A DNA stretch of 64,000 nt from Gordius sp. MW1 (lineage: Eukaryota; Nematomorpha; Gordioida; Gordea; Gordiidae): contig OZ038529.1 in assembly GCA_964036665.1 (NCBI GenBank), positions 186,001-250,000 of the forward strand. Reading direction: 5' to 3'. The notes under the pieces were generated by a model. It made no database searches and had not been told where the DNA came from. It was given only the letters and a program-made list of their open reading frames with translations. How positions within the stretch are numbered: position 1 is the first letter of the stretch; each line of letters opens with the position of its first letter. Positions 10,897 to 21,712 of the stretch are shown piece after piece. A program made the translations under genes and the position numbers.

Positions 10897-12889
10897 TTGT
10901 ATATTGTTTGTAATAAATATTTTAAACATTGTATAGTTGATGATTTTGTTATATATGAATATTTCCTTAAATTAGATTTTCAAATATATAATAAACTATG
11001 AAATTTATTTAAAATTTTGGATAGCTCTCAAAAAAAACTGATTTTAATTTAGGAATTATTTCCTAAATTGGATTAGATTCAAACTTTATCATATTTAAAA
11101 AAATGAACTGAACTTTGAACTGAACTTTAACTAGTTATTTTTGTAAAATTGAACTATTAACTTGAACTAGTTACATTTTTTCCTACATGAACTTGAACTT
11201 GAACTAGTTACTTTTGAAAAAAAAATGAACTTGAACTAATGATTTTTTCAAATTAAACTATGAACTTGAACTAGTTCGTATCATAGATGAACTTTAACAG
11301 CTCTGAATTTAACTAGTTATATAATAAACATAAATAGTTGTTTACTTTTAATTGCTATGCAATTTAACTAGTTTTTGTTATATAATAAACATAGATAAAA
11401 GTTGTTTACTTTTAATGCTATGCAATTTAACTAGTTATATAATAAACATAAATAAAAGTTGTTTACTTTTTAATTGCTATGCAATTTAATTAGTTTTGGG
11501 GTTAGAATCCCGGAGTTTTTTTGACTCTTATGATTGTTCTTGTTACTATCATTGATAATAAGAATTTTTAGCCGTCCGCTGGCTGCTGACCAATGAAAAA
11601 ATGACCATTGGCCAAAATGTGAATCGAAATTATTTTTTTCGTTTTTTTTGACTATTATGATTGTTCCTGTTTCTACCATTGCTATTATGACTTTTTGGCC
11701 GTCCGCTGGCTGCTGACCAATGTTATATAATAAACATAAATAAAAGTTTTTACTTTTAATTGCTATGCAATTTAACTAGTTTTTGGGTTAGAATCCCGGA
11801 GTTTTTTTGACTCTTATGATTGTTCTTGTTACTATCATTGATAATAAGACTTTTTGGCTGTCCGTTGGCTGCTGACCAATGAAAAAAATGACCATTGGCC
11901 AAAATGTGAATCCGAGTTTATTTTTTCGTTTTTTTTTGACTATTATGATTGTTCCTGTTACTACCATTGCTATTATGACTTTTTGGCCGTCCGCTGGCTC
12001 CTGACCGATTGAAAAAATGACCATTGGCCAAAATGTGAATCGAAATTATTTTTTTCGTTTTTTTTTTGACTATTACGATTGTTCCTGTTCCTACCATTGC
12101 TATTATGACTTTTTGGCCGTCCTCTGGCTGCTGACCAATAAAATAAAATGACCATTGGCCAAAATGTGATTCGAAAACTTTTTTTTCATTTTTTTTGACT
12201 ATTATGAATTTATATCCACTTTTACCGTGTCCTGGCTGCTGACCAATGGAAAAAAATGACCATTGGCCAAAATGTGATTCGAATTTTTTTTCGTTTTTTT
12301 TACTCTTATGAATTTATATCCACTTTTACCGTGTGCTGGCTGCTGACCAATGGAAAAAATGACCATTGGCCAAAGTGAGCATCAAATTTTTTTTTTCCGT
12401 TTTTTTGGCTATCATTGACGTATAGAGTATCTGTTGGTACTGACCAATAGAGAAAAAGTGACCATTGGTTAAATTTTTGATTTTTTTAATTAAAAATTGT
12501 TCAAATTCAACAAAAAATTTCTCCCAACAATTCTGCAAATTCTTAACATTGTGTTGTTTTATAATATAATGTTTGTTAGACCCATAATCACTAAAGGCCA
12601 TAAAAACTAATGTAATACGCAACTAGATGCAAACACTAAATCTAACCCTAACCCTTGCCTATATTACATTTTTCTTTATTACATTCTGCCTATAATGGAA
12701 AATTTGTATAAATAATTAATTAATCATTAGGCATTTAATACCCCCCTATAGGCATTCTCGCCCCTTCCCACCTTTCTCGCCCATAAATTGCATAGCAAAT
12801 ATGATACATTTATACGAAGTACAGATGAGTCGTCCCCCCTTCCCTTCCCTTCTCCCCCTTCCCACGAGGGCCGAAGGCCCGAGTTTTTT

Positions 12890-13168
12890 ATGTATATTCA
12901 ATTAACAAAGAAAGTTGAATTTTATTTCCATCATAGTTAGTTAATTCATCAATATCTCAACCCGCATTATAAATGTCAAAGATAATTTATACACGTTATC
13001 CCATGGAGGAAGTTAATTTAAATTAGATAAGGCAGTTTAGATATGGCAAAAAATGTTTTTTTAAAGAATTTTTGGATTTGGAGGGGGGCAGCTGCCATCC
13101 TTGCCTCCCCGTCTATACCCTCTAGCATTATTGAATGAATTAATTTTATTTACAATTATTTATATTAA
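12890..13168 (+). repeat. Interior of the GGGCC hAT-like element, duplicated at 44105-44398
   Basis: Collinear with 44105-44398 over about 280 bp. Shared words include ATTAACAA(A/G)GAAAGTT, GATAATTTATACACGT, ATCCCATGG, GGAGGGGGGCAG and ACCCTCTAGCA. It continues the element whose left end is 8904-9084. No coding content. Confidence 0.7.
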
Positions 13169-13432
13169 TTGTTATGCAATTTATGGGCTCTCTTTAGGTT
13201 GTCCGTCCTCCCGCCAACTTGTAATTTTTCAATAATCGCCGTGGAAGCTTAGACGGGTTTTTAATGGCTGTGGACTTATGCTTCTATAAATGACTTTTAT
13301 TTTGCTTTTGCAAATACACTAGCTTATGACCGCTGGTTAGCTTTATTACAACAGGTGGATAAATTCATTGTTGAACTTACATACGACAAGACAGATGTGA
13401 GAATGAAAAGCGAGCCCATAATTGCATAGCAA
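13169..13432. mobile_element. 264-bp MITE with the TTGCTATGCAATTTATGGGC terminus, TTAA-flanked
   Basis: Left terminus TTGTTATGCAATTTATGGGC and right terminus GCCCATAATTGCATAGCAA are inverted repeats. TTAA lies immediately outside each (13165-13168 and 13433-13436). The same terminus starts every CCAAT-array copy. A truncated sister lies at 44403. TTAA flanks are the target signature of piggyBac-type transposases, but no transposase of this family is in the window. Confidence 0.75.
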
Positions 13433-13579
13433 TTAAAAAATGAACACAAATCAATGTGATTCAATCGCATCTAAGCTTTACTTTTTATTTACCCTTAACA
13501 AAACAACTATTATTCAGGGAAAGATGGGGGCGGCAAATTATTTTCCTGAAGGAATTTTAAGCACTTCGATCTAATATTT

Positions 13580-13960
13580 ATTGCATAGTATAGGTTGCAA
13601 GCAACCCTATTAAAAAATCGAAAGGTTTGCGGCGCTAAACCTTCTAACGATTAACTTTAGCAGTATGCTGGTAAAAACCAGCCTGCCTATCGTGAATACA
13701 CTCGCCTATTAGGCTTTCGAGCTTTTTCCCATCTTTTAGAAGTCGACCCCATGTTTTATATGAAAGATTTTCAATTATGTATGGTTTACAATGTGTTCAA
13801 TGTTTTAATAGCTGTTAAACAATACAAAACTATTTATTTTCAACAAAATCTAGATATTATCCAAATTAATAACCTAACCGAGATATTTTGGAGAAAGAGT
13901 AATACATTAATAATACTTCATTGATTTCGAATAGATTTTTCCGCTAGATGGCAGTATTTG
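13580..13960 (+). repeat. GGTTGCAAGCAACC repeat family, copy ending at a CTCF-like site
   Basis: Starts at the palindrome GGTTGCAAGCAACC (13588) and ends about 370 bp later with CCGCTAGATGGCAGTAT. The copy at 26250-26610 has the same two ends and similar interior words (TATATGAAA, TGTATGGTT). The class of element is unknown. Confidence 0.6.
13941..13957 (+). promoter_or_regulatory. CTCF-like motif CCGCTAGATGGCAGTAT
   Basis: Identical over 17 bp to the site at 26581-26597. It lies at the right end of the GGTTGCAAGCAACC repeat, so a mobile origin of the site is likely. Confidence 0.4.
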
Positions 13961-14282
13961 CCTTTAATTTGCGCCAACCAAACGTCTTATTTTTGATAAA
14001 TCTATATTTAAATTTTAAAATTTCTTATTCTTAGATAATTTCAATTAACCTTTAGCAAATTTAAAATGCATTTTTATTTTGTAGTTTATAAAAAGTTTAT
14101 TTTTATGAAACAAAGTCATATATATAAGCGTAATACAAAAAAGGCATATTGGTAAAAAATAAAAATATATATCATTGTCGTATAAAATAGGCCGAGAGTC
14201 GGCAAAAGATTTAGTTGTATCGTACAATAATAATCTCAAGTTGTTGCCTCAAAAACAAGCGTGAAAAATTTAGATTTTGGAG

Positions 14283-14515
14283 TACGTTTTTCAATTTAAA
14301 AAAATCCATGGCCTGTTCACCGAACGAAGCAGCATGTGGCAACAACAGGAATAAAAATATTGGATGCTAAAAGGGCATAATATTTTGTAGTTTTAAGGGC
14401 AGCTTGAATTAGTAAATTGGCTTTGTTGTGCCTAACATATTTAAATTTTTTGTGTAGATGTAGAGGGTGCCTGGCATAATCGTTATTAAAGTAAGGCAAT
14501 TCCGACAAGAAAAGT
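14283..14515 (-). pseudogene. Unidentified degenerate protein-coding repeat (C-terminal part)
   Basis: The minus frame reads ARHPLHLHKKFKYVRHNK, then LKTTKYYALLASNIFIPVV. The related copy at 40600-41060 reads ATHPLHCLPNKLKY and KTTKYFALLTSNILIAVV. The pattern (KxxKYxxL then a hydrophobic strand) is reminiscent of the C-terminus of RLE-type LINE proteins, but I cannot assign it. Its upstream part appears displaced to 16600-16815 by later insertions. Confidence 0.4.
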
Positions 14516-14559
14516 CTTTAGTGTAATTAATTCCGAATTTTAAATCAATGAAATATGAA

Positions 14560-14885
14560 AGCATAGGTCAGATTTGTTTGAAATTTTCTGCCCGAACCCG
14601 GCACGATTCAATTTTTTAACTTCATTGCCAGCCCGAGCCCGCCCGAATCGTTATAGCTGCTCGAATTGCCCGGCCCGAAATATTAAATTTGCCCGTTAAT
14701 CCCGAATTTATGCGATCCCAAACAGAGGTCAGATTTGTTTAAATTTTTCTGTCTGGCCCGGTCCAAATTTTTAACTAAATTGCCCGCCTGATCTGAGTGT
14801 CCGCTCGGCCATGCCCGAACCATTAGAGATGCCTGGCCCGATTAATTAAATTTGATCGTTAGACCCGAATTTATGCAATCCCAAA
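14560..14885. repeat. Two ~165-bp tandem GC-rich hAT-like units
   Basis: GGTCAGATTTGTTT... occurs at 14568 and again at 14728. Each unit runs through CCCGAACC/CCCGGCCCGA words and ends with GAATTTATGC(G/A)ATCCCAA. A reverse-oriented relative lies at 43806-43912. Probably duplicated subterminal DNA of a hAT-like element. Confidence 0.5.
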
Positions 14886-15233
14886 ATCTTTCAACCACTA
14901 TTAAAAAATGGTCACACAATTTTAATAGATTAATTGCTAATGAATTTAGGTTAATGAAAAAATTTTAAATTAGTAATACTTACTTAGCTATAGAATATAA
15001 TGGAGAAAATTTTATTTGAAGCAAAAAAAGAAGGTTGCGAATTAAATTATAAAAAATAGCGTAGATAAGGGAATATAAAGGGCGAATGAAATGGGGCAAA
15101 AAAAGAATGATATGGAAACTATAGTATAGAAATTAGAAATAAGTAATAGCGTAGTAATTTAATCATTAGGGTTATGTTCAAAAGAAAATATGTAAGTTTT
15201 TCTCATTTTATACCAAATATTTTTATTTATGCA
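14886..15233. other. AT-rich spacer, no gene seen
   Basis: No ORF of interest. AGCGTAGAT(A/T)AGGGAATA at 15056 recurs at 16391, just outside the next hAT-like element. Confidence 0.45.
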
Positions 15234-16390
15234 TAGAGAACTGCACGGGTGACCCGAGACCCGACCCGGACCCGACCCGACCTCGGGTCGGGTTCGGGTA
15301 GAAAATTTGAAAATGATTTCGGGTCGGGTCGGGTCCGGGTAGAAAATTTGAAAATTATTTCGGGTCGGGTCGGGTCCGGGTAAAAAATTTGAAAATGCTT
15401 TCGGGTCGGGTCGGGTCAAATTTATAGAGTCGGGTCCAAGGTTTATACATTGTAAAAAACACGCGAGACCTATTTTTTTAATTAATGTTAATTGCTAAGC
15501 AAAGAGTGTTTTTAAATATCGAAATGCACAATTAATTTGGATCATTCATTTATTTAATTCTCTTCCTCTTTTTTTAAATTTTAAAACTCCAAACTCTGAA
15601 GTGCTAGCTAATTCTCATCACTAATTCAAACTACATAAATTACTCCTGTTTTTAATTTGACTATTAAAAGGTAAAGTATTTCAATAAAGTTATATTTCAA
15701 ATTTTTTTAGTGTTAACAGTGAAGTTTTAGCTAATCCTCATCGTTAATTTAAATTACATTTAATACATAGCCAACTTAAAAGTAAGTTATAATTTTATAA
15801 ATTTTTCATGGCAATTTTTTTTTATAATACCTTATAATTATTTTAAAGTTTCATATCAAATGAATTTATCTTAAATTGTACTTCAAACTTAAAACATTTG
15901 GACAGTCACTATAAATTTCATCTTATTTACTATATTGATTCTAATCAGCTATATATTAATGGTTTCATAATAACAATAAATGGATGTTAAATAGTTGTCT
16001 CAAATCTATAACATATGAGCAGTTTACTTGATATTAGGAAACTAAATATAGATAAATAATTATGAGTTTTTTTTCACCATCCCCTTTAAAGAATAAAAAT
16101 CATCATGGCTTTTATTAGTCGATTTAATTTTACACACGGCAATTTTCGCGCTCGAAAGTAATTTTTTTATAATTTTTCGGGTCGGGTCGGGTTCGGGTTG
16201 AAGTTTTTAAAATGCTTTCGGGTCGGGTCGGGTTCGGGTAGAAAATTTGAAAATGATTTCGGGTCGGGTCGGGTCCGGGTAGAAAATTTGAAAATGATTT
16301 CGGGTCGGGTCGGGTCCGGGTAGAAAATTTGAAAATGATTTCGGGTCGGGTCGGGTTCGGGTTGAAAAAAAGTGACTTTGCAGTTCTCTA
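15234..16390. mobile_element. Non-autonomous hAT-like element with GGGTCGGGTCGGGT subterminal arrays
   Basis: Both ends carry TAGAGAACTGCA as perfect inverted repeats. Inside each lie four or so ~40-bp units of TTCGGGTCGGGTCGGGTCC followed by GGTAGAAAATTTGAAAATG, in opposite orientation at the two ends. The middle is AT-rich and noncoding. No matching 8-bp TSD was seen. The family assignment rests on the terminus and subterminal style only. Confidence 0.7.
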
Positions 16391-16599
16391 AGCGTAGATT
16401 AGGGAATAAAAAAGGCAAATTGAACCAAATTTTATTTGTTAAAAAACTTATGCCACGAAGCCTTTGTTTTATATCTAGACGGCCCACATGTGTATTGCGA
16501 ACAATGAAAAGGTTACATAAATATAAATATTTCAATTCTTTCCATAAACGTAGCTAAAAAATGTTAAAATTTAAGACAGTTGCCTGGCCCGGGCATTTC

Positions 16600-16815
16600 T
16601 GGTCTCTGTATGAAAGCTCACGTCAAGCAGCATTCCCAGAGGTTTGCTGGGATAGGCTTCACGTGACCCGAACCATCAAAAGCGAGGGACCTAAGGTTGT
16701 AATGCTGGCTATCATCGCTGCTCGATAAATGGTAATCAACGGAGCGCCATACTGGAAGAATGCCAAGCCATCTGTCTCGAACTTTGAGGTTTAATGGTCG
16801 CGGGTGTGACATTCA
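16600..16815 (-). pseudogene. Unidentified degenerate protein-coding repeat (upstream part)
   Basis: The minus frame contains HYNLRSLAFDGSGHVKPIP, matched at 41060-41120 by SLRTLAVDGFGHEIMLP. In the 41-kb copy this block directly precedes the ATHPLH block. Here the two are about 2 kb apart with a hAT-like element and tandem units between, so insertions split an older copy. Confidence 0.4.
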
Positions 16816-17685
16816 AATTCCAAACCTCTAAGGCTTGAGTTAGCTGAGCGTCGGAGTTTTGTGTTAAAGTTTTAATATCAAACTTTCCACATATTTGAAT
16901 AATGAGGATCTAAAAATAGCTAGCGATTTACTGCCAAGGGGACGAATTTCAATTTTTTTGATATTGCTGGTAAGGAAGCTTGGATCCTGTTAGTGTTGAA
17001 TTTTAAATCTAAAAGTTTCTATAAGTACGACTTTGTGCAAAACAGGATAAGTAAAAACAAGGATTAATTTTTAAAATATTAAAATAGTTTTTGATTGTAA
17101 AAAAAGAGATGTGCGGGCAAGCATTTTAAAAGTTTCGTTTTAAATTGTAAATTTTCTAGATTTTTATTAATTAAAAGAGATTTATCAACGCCATACCGAA
17201 AATAGAAATTTAATGTTCCCAAGCTCTAATATATTTTTATAAAGGAGCATATGACATGAAAGATTGCGTTTTTTAACCTATTAAGATAAATGCCAATAAG
17301 AATCTTTTAATTTATTTTAAAATACCAAAAAATGGCAAATATCTACGGAATATTCTTTTCAAAGTTAATTACTCCACCTGATTATAGCTGTATTATTTTA
17401 AAAAGTTGAAAATGTTAATTTTGAGCTCAAAATAAAAATAGTTAAGCTACCCAATATGATCAATAAAAATCAAAAATTTTCGTTGGATTACTGTTAAATA
17501 CAAATCAATTTGAAATTAAGTGTATTTTTAAAGCATATTTAAAAGATTTAATTTTAATAATACACAGTCAGTTTTTGTAATTAAGTTAAGCAATTTTTTT
17601 ATTTATTGTTAAAACTCTAATGTTTAAAATGTTTTAAAAACATTTAATCCTAAAATTTATATTACTTGTTCGAAATGGTATTCAT
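16816..17685. other. AT-rich intergenic DNA, no gene seen
   Basis: Stop-rich in all frames, no repeat that I recognised. Confidence 0.5.
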
Positions 17686-20240
17686 ATGAGATCTCCACGG
17701 GCGGGTACGGGCAGGCCTTGAAAATAAAAAACAATAACAGGCCGAGCTCGGGCGAGCCGAACAGGTTTACTAAGGGGCTCAAACTCTGTAAACGGTCGTG
17801 GAATTTAAATTAGTTTAAACCGAACCTAAACGGGCTTTGAAAAATATTTAAAAAAATTTATGATGACAAAACATAATAAGATGCCCTTTAGCCATATATT
17901 GGAAATGGTGTTAGTAATTATTTAATCATTGCACTTATTTAGGAACATTCTTACACGTCACATTCATTCATTTTGCTTTCCGTGCCATAATAATTTTCAA
18001 CAATTTTCTCAAATTTTATTTGATTATATGACTACACTTTAGGATAACTTATTAAAGTAGCTTAGTTATTTACAACTTAATAATGACATTGTAAGATATT
18101 TTATAATGCAATTAAAATTTATGTATAAATGCTAATTAATTAAATTCGATATTTAGGGTTCCCAAATTCCACAAATAGATTACACTTAGAAAGGACGGTG
18201 TGCTGAAATATAGACATGTAAATCTATGATTACACAAAAACCTTTAAGGCTTAGCATTCACAGCGTAGGGTTTTAGGGTTAGAATCCCCCCCCTCACCAT
18301 GGACAAAAAAAATTGAATTTTTTTTAAATTATACGGAAAAATTCAATGATATTAATAGTAGTCTTGTTAGTGTTGCGCATATAAAAAATAATAAATAATT
18401 TTAATTAATTTGACATTTAATTTTAGATGAAATCTACTTATTCTAACACTACTTATAGAAAATTTTCTAAAATAAACGAGGAAGAGGCTAATACAAGCTA
18501 AATTTTAATAAAGATAATTAATAATTTTTGTTTCTAAGCATGTAATGGGTATTTAACTTACATTAGTTCTTTGTTTATAGAGATTGCGGGTGTACTACTA
18601 GAGAAGAGTATAATAAGAAAATACCACTAATTAATACTCAATTTAAATAATAATTTTATAAAGCGTTTTGAACATTTCGTTAATGCATGCTTCATTTTTA
18701 AACATACTTCAGATATGATTTCTTTAGAAATTGTGGGTGCTAATTCTACAGTAGATATTGATGTAAAAATTCAACTTCAAATTAATATCCCTTAGGGTTT
18801 AGTAAATTCATTTTTTTAAATTTTTTATGATCATGATATAGCTAACTTTATCAAAGCAAATGCAGCTGGCACCACCAAAGCCGGCATGGATGGGCTTTTT
18901 GTTAAAAATTGCGAGCCGGGCTTGGACGAACGTTATTGTAATAAAACGAGCTTGGGACGGGCCTAGCTATTAATAGGGACAAAACTTTTTATTTTAATAT
19001 ATAAAAAATGGTGTTTTTTATGATGTTAATCAGTTTTTATTAATATTAAACTTTTTAATATAATCAAATCCATATTAATATTTGTTCGTTAATTATTAGT
19101 GAATTCCTAGATTTTTTATAATTTAATAAGGGGATCGTGAAAAATTAACTAAAATAAGTATATTTAGTTATATAAAATTAACCTTGCATAGAGTTTTAAT
19201 TCTCATAAATGGTTTTATGCAGCTCCAAGTACTACTAGTGAAAATTTAACGGCGTGTTACTTGTTGGAAGAAACAAAAGCCTGTTTGAGACTGATATATT
19301 TAACATTATTTATTGAACATTTTCAGTTTATAAATATTTGATTGATTTAGTATTGACATAAAATGTTTAAAAAGCGGCAGAATACTTAGGAATTTTTTTG
19401 GGACGGGAGTAGGTTGGGCCAGCGCTTTGCAAAAAATCAGCGGGGCGAACTCGGGCTTATAATTTCATGTTAACTGCCCTGAGGCGGGACATTTTTTGGT
19501 ACTATTGGGCAAATTATACCTAAAAGACCCAGCGTTCAAACAATGGCCCTAATTAGCAAAAATAGAAAAATTGGAGGGAGCTCTTTGCAATTTGCGTCCC
19601 TAAAAATATTATTAATGCATTTTTTACTAAAAACCATCAAAGATACTCAATATATATACTTTTATTTAGTTTCTGTTTAATCAAAACCTTTGAAACACGA
19701 TTTACCCCCCCCCCCCCTTGGATAGTCCTGTCTTAGCCACTATTGTATATAAGCTTAATAAATTTTTGTTAAATAGTATTATTTATCAAAAAATTTTAAC
19801 CCCCCCCCCCTTGAGGCAATCCTGGCTACGCCTATGCATTCATTTAATTTTATAAGCCCATTTAGCTACGTCATTTTTTTACAGACTAATCAGGGTATAT
19901 TTAAGAAAAATCACAACGTGGATATATTATTAAAGAATTTTTCTTAATAATACTTTTTACCGATCAAGAATATAGTAAAAGCCTTTTAAAAATTAACCTA
20001 TTATTCGGATATATGAATAAAAATACATGTAAAGTAGCAATAAATATTGGAAAAATTTTCGATTCTTTGATGGGCCGGGCCTACGGGTCATAATAGGGCA
20101 CCGGACCTAAACTGCATTAAACACGGACGAGTTTGGGCTGGCCCAAAAATTTTCCAAATGAGTAGGGGAGGGCTTAAAGTGCCCAAAACAATTACGGACG
20201 GGCTAGGGCACCCTAAAAAACGGCGCGTTGAAGATCTCTA
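17686..20240. mobile_element. Degenerate hAT-like element with GGGC-rich ends
   Basis: Left end ATGAGATCTCCACGGGCGGG, right end CGGCGCGTTGAAGATCTCTA; the right end reads TAGAGATCTTCAACGC when inverted. Candidate TSDs GTATTCAT (17678-17685) and GTATATAT (20241-20248) match at 6 of 8 positions. Further GGGC-rich scraps at 18895-18970 and 19380-19510 look like other family members inside it. Homopolymeric C tracts with AATCCTGGCTACGCC at 19796-19840 are a broken MITE. No transposase is left. Confidence 0.5.
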
Positions 20241-20287
20241 GTATATATAGAGAAAAATGTCAAATAGCTTTCCTATGTAACTATTTA

Positions 20288-20513
20288 CGCGTTTACTTAA
20301 ACTTTTGCACTTCGTATTCCTCTCCTGCACACTAGTAGGAGAGAAAAGGGGTAATTCATCATAGCGTTTAACATGAATCGCTCACTTTACAAGCGAAGGG
20401 GAGAGAAGGAATGAGCGATTCATGTTAAACGCTATGATGGATGGATTACCCCTTTTCTCTCCTACTAGTGTGCAGGAGAGGAATACGAAGTGCAAAAGTT
20501 TAGGTAAACGCTG
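20288..20513. repeat. Long near-perfect hairpin / foldback element
   Basis: Arms 20288-20384 and 20412-20513 are inverted copies with only a few mismatches and a small indel (TCATC versus GATGGATGG), enclosing a 27-nt loop. TA dinucleotides lie directly outside both ends (20286-20287 and 20514-20515), as for a Tc1/mariner-type MITE. If transcribed it would give a ~95-bp double-stranded RNA. No ORF inside. Confidence 0.85.
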
Positions 20514-21614
20514 TATATAATTAAATTTACATTTTTTCAATTCATTTGCTTTATGATTCATGACGGTTTAAAGTATCTTGTCTTAAGATCCATGTTCAGG
20601 ATCTTTTTGCTGAAAGAAGTTTATTAATGGGATGAATATCCATTCTTGACAAAAATATGGGAAGTATTTTATAAGGCTTGCTCAAACGGACAGTCTAATT
20701 AAGATTTTGTTATAACTTTAACGGGATTGTTTTGTTTCTGAAAGATGTAGTATAATTTAAGTTTTTAATATATATTCAATCTCTTATTTGTAAATTAAAG
20801 GCAATTTTTACCAAACAAAGTTTTTATATAGTATATAAATGAAAAATCTATATTTTGAATTTTACCTTCTTCCACTCTCTATTAAGTTCATCGCCCAGGT
20901 TTAAAATCTAAAATGCACCAAAACAGTTCTTTCGACCAAAATTGTGCTATAAAAATAAGAATAATTTAAAATTTATCGCTTAATTAGTTGATTTACTTTA
21001 AAATTGCCTATTGTTGCAATGCAATGTGCCATCTAACGATTACCTATACAATAAAAACGAATTAATCTAAAATTCCAATTGATGAAGTCACGCTTATCAT
21101 TTAAATAATTTTATATAAAATAAATATAATTTTATTAATAAAACTTGTTAATGTTTAAAGCCTTAAAAATTAAATTGCAAACATAACCTTTTATTTAATA
21201 ATAGCCGATAACGTATTAAAAGTTAGTCTATGATTAAAAGTTACAATATGAAAAAAAAATTAATAAAAATTACAATTTAAAAGCTAAAAAATGAAATTTA
21301 TAATTTTTATAAAGTTGACATGAATACAAAAATAAATTAAAGTTGATATCAACTTTTTTAAATGATAAGCAGTCTATCAGTCTATGTAAGTAATAGGTGG
21401 TATAGGCTAAATATAAATCATCTAATATACCTTATTTAGTTTTATTTATCACCTTCATTCATTGAATTATAGACTTTTTCAGGCCTTTTAATATAAAAGT
21501 GAGTTTAAAAGAAAATATTTGGTATAATCTAACACCAAAAATTCGTCCAAAAACAATTGAAGTCTAAAATGATTATTTTCATTGGGAAACGGCGAGATCG
21601 GACGTTTAAAAAAA

Positions 21615-21628
21615 CCGCTAGATGGCGC
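21615..21628 (+). promoter_or_regulatory. CTCF-like motif CCGCTAGATGGCGC
   Basis: CCGCTAGATGGCGC, the fourth occurrence of the CGCTAGATGGC core. Unlike 13941 and 26581 it is not at the end of the GGTTGCAAGCAACC repeat. Confidence 0.35.
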
Positions 21629-21685
21629 TTGTTAAAGCTATTTTTATTGATATAATCTTTTGTTACAAAGCTGCAGATATGCTTT

Positions 21686-21712
21686 TTAATTGCTATGTAA
21701 TAATGGGCTCAC
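21686..21712 (+). repeat. Solo terminus of the TTAA / TTGCTATGC family
   Basis: TTAA followed by TTGCTATGTAATAATGGGCT, a left terminus without its partner. The opposite terminus at 48184-48212 is likewise alone. Confidence 0.6.

Larger units (their letters stand above)
9347..11305 (+). mobile_element. hAT transposon (CAGAGCTGTT family) with 8-bp TSD
   Basis: Termini are CAGAGCTGTTAAGAAC and AACAGCTCTG. Both ends carry many GAACTAGTTC / GAACTTGAACT subterminal repeats. Exact 8-bp TSDs AATTTAAC lie at 9339-9346 and 11306-11313. Inside are a BED zinc-finger exon pair and the C-terminal dimerisation region, but most of the catalytic core is missing. The 1959-bp element is non-autonomous or decayed. 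Confidence 0.93.
9085..12889 (+). repeat. CCAAT-array composite element, copy B, split by a hAT insertion
   Basis: The 5' end is TTAA then TTGCTATGCAATTTATGGGC (9085-9110), followed by a GTCC microsatellite (9121-9175) and a block containing GAGGTGCCCCACCCC. The element is interrupted at 9347-11305 by a hAT transposon. It resumes at 11306 with 60-bp AACTAGTTA/AGTTGTTTACTTTT repeats, then CCAAT hairpin units to about 12380, a ~100-codon ORF region on the minus strand (12326-12622), and the C-rich end with GGGCCGAAGGCCC and a T-run. Comparison with 44090-44115 shows it landed in a short T-run, with at most a 2-bp duplication. Confidence 0.85.

Noticed and set aside
15159-15419. ORF of TRPDPK-type repeats, and its like at 16167-16535
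   Set aside because: They translate the GGGTCGGGT subterminal arrays of a non-autonomous element and are not genes.
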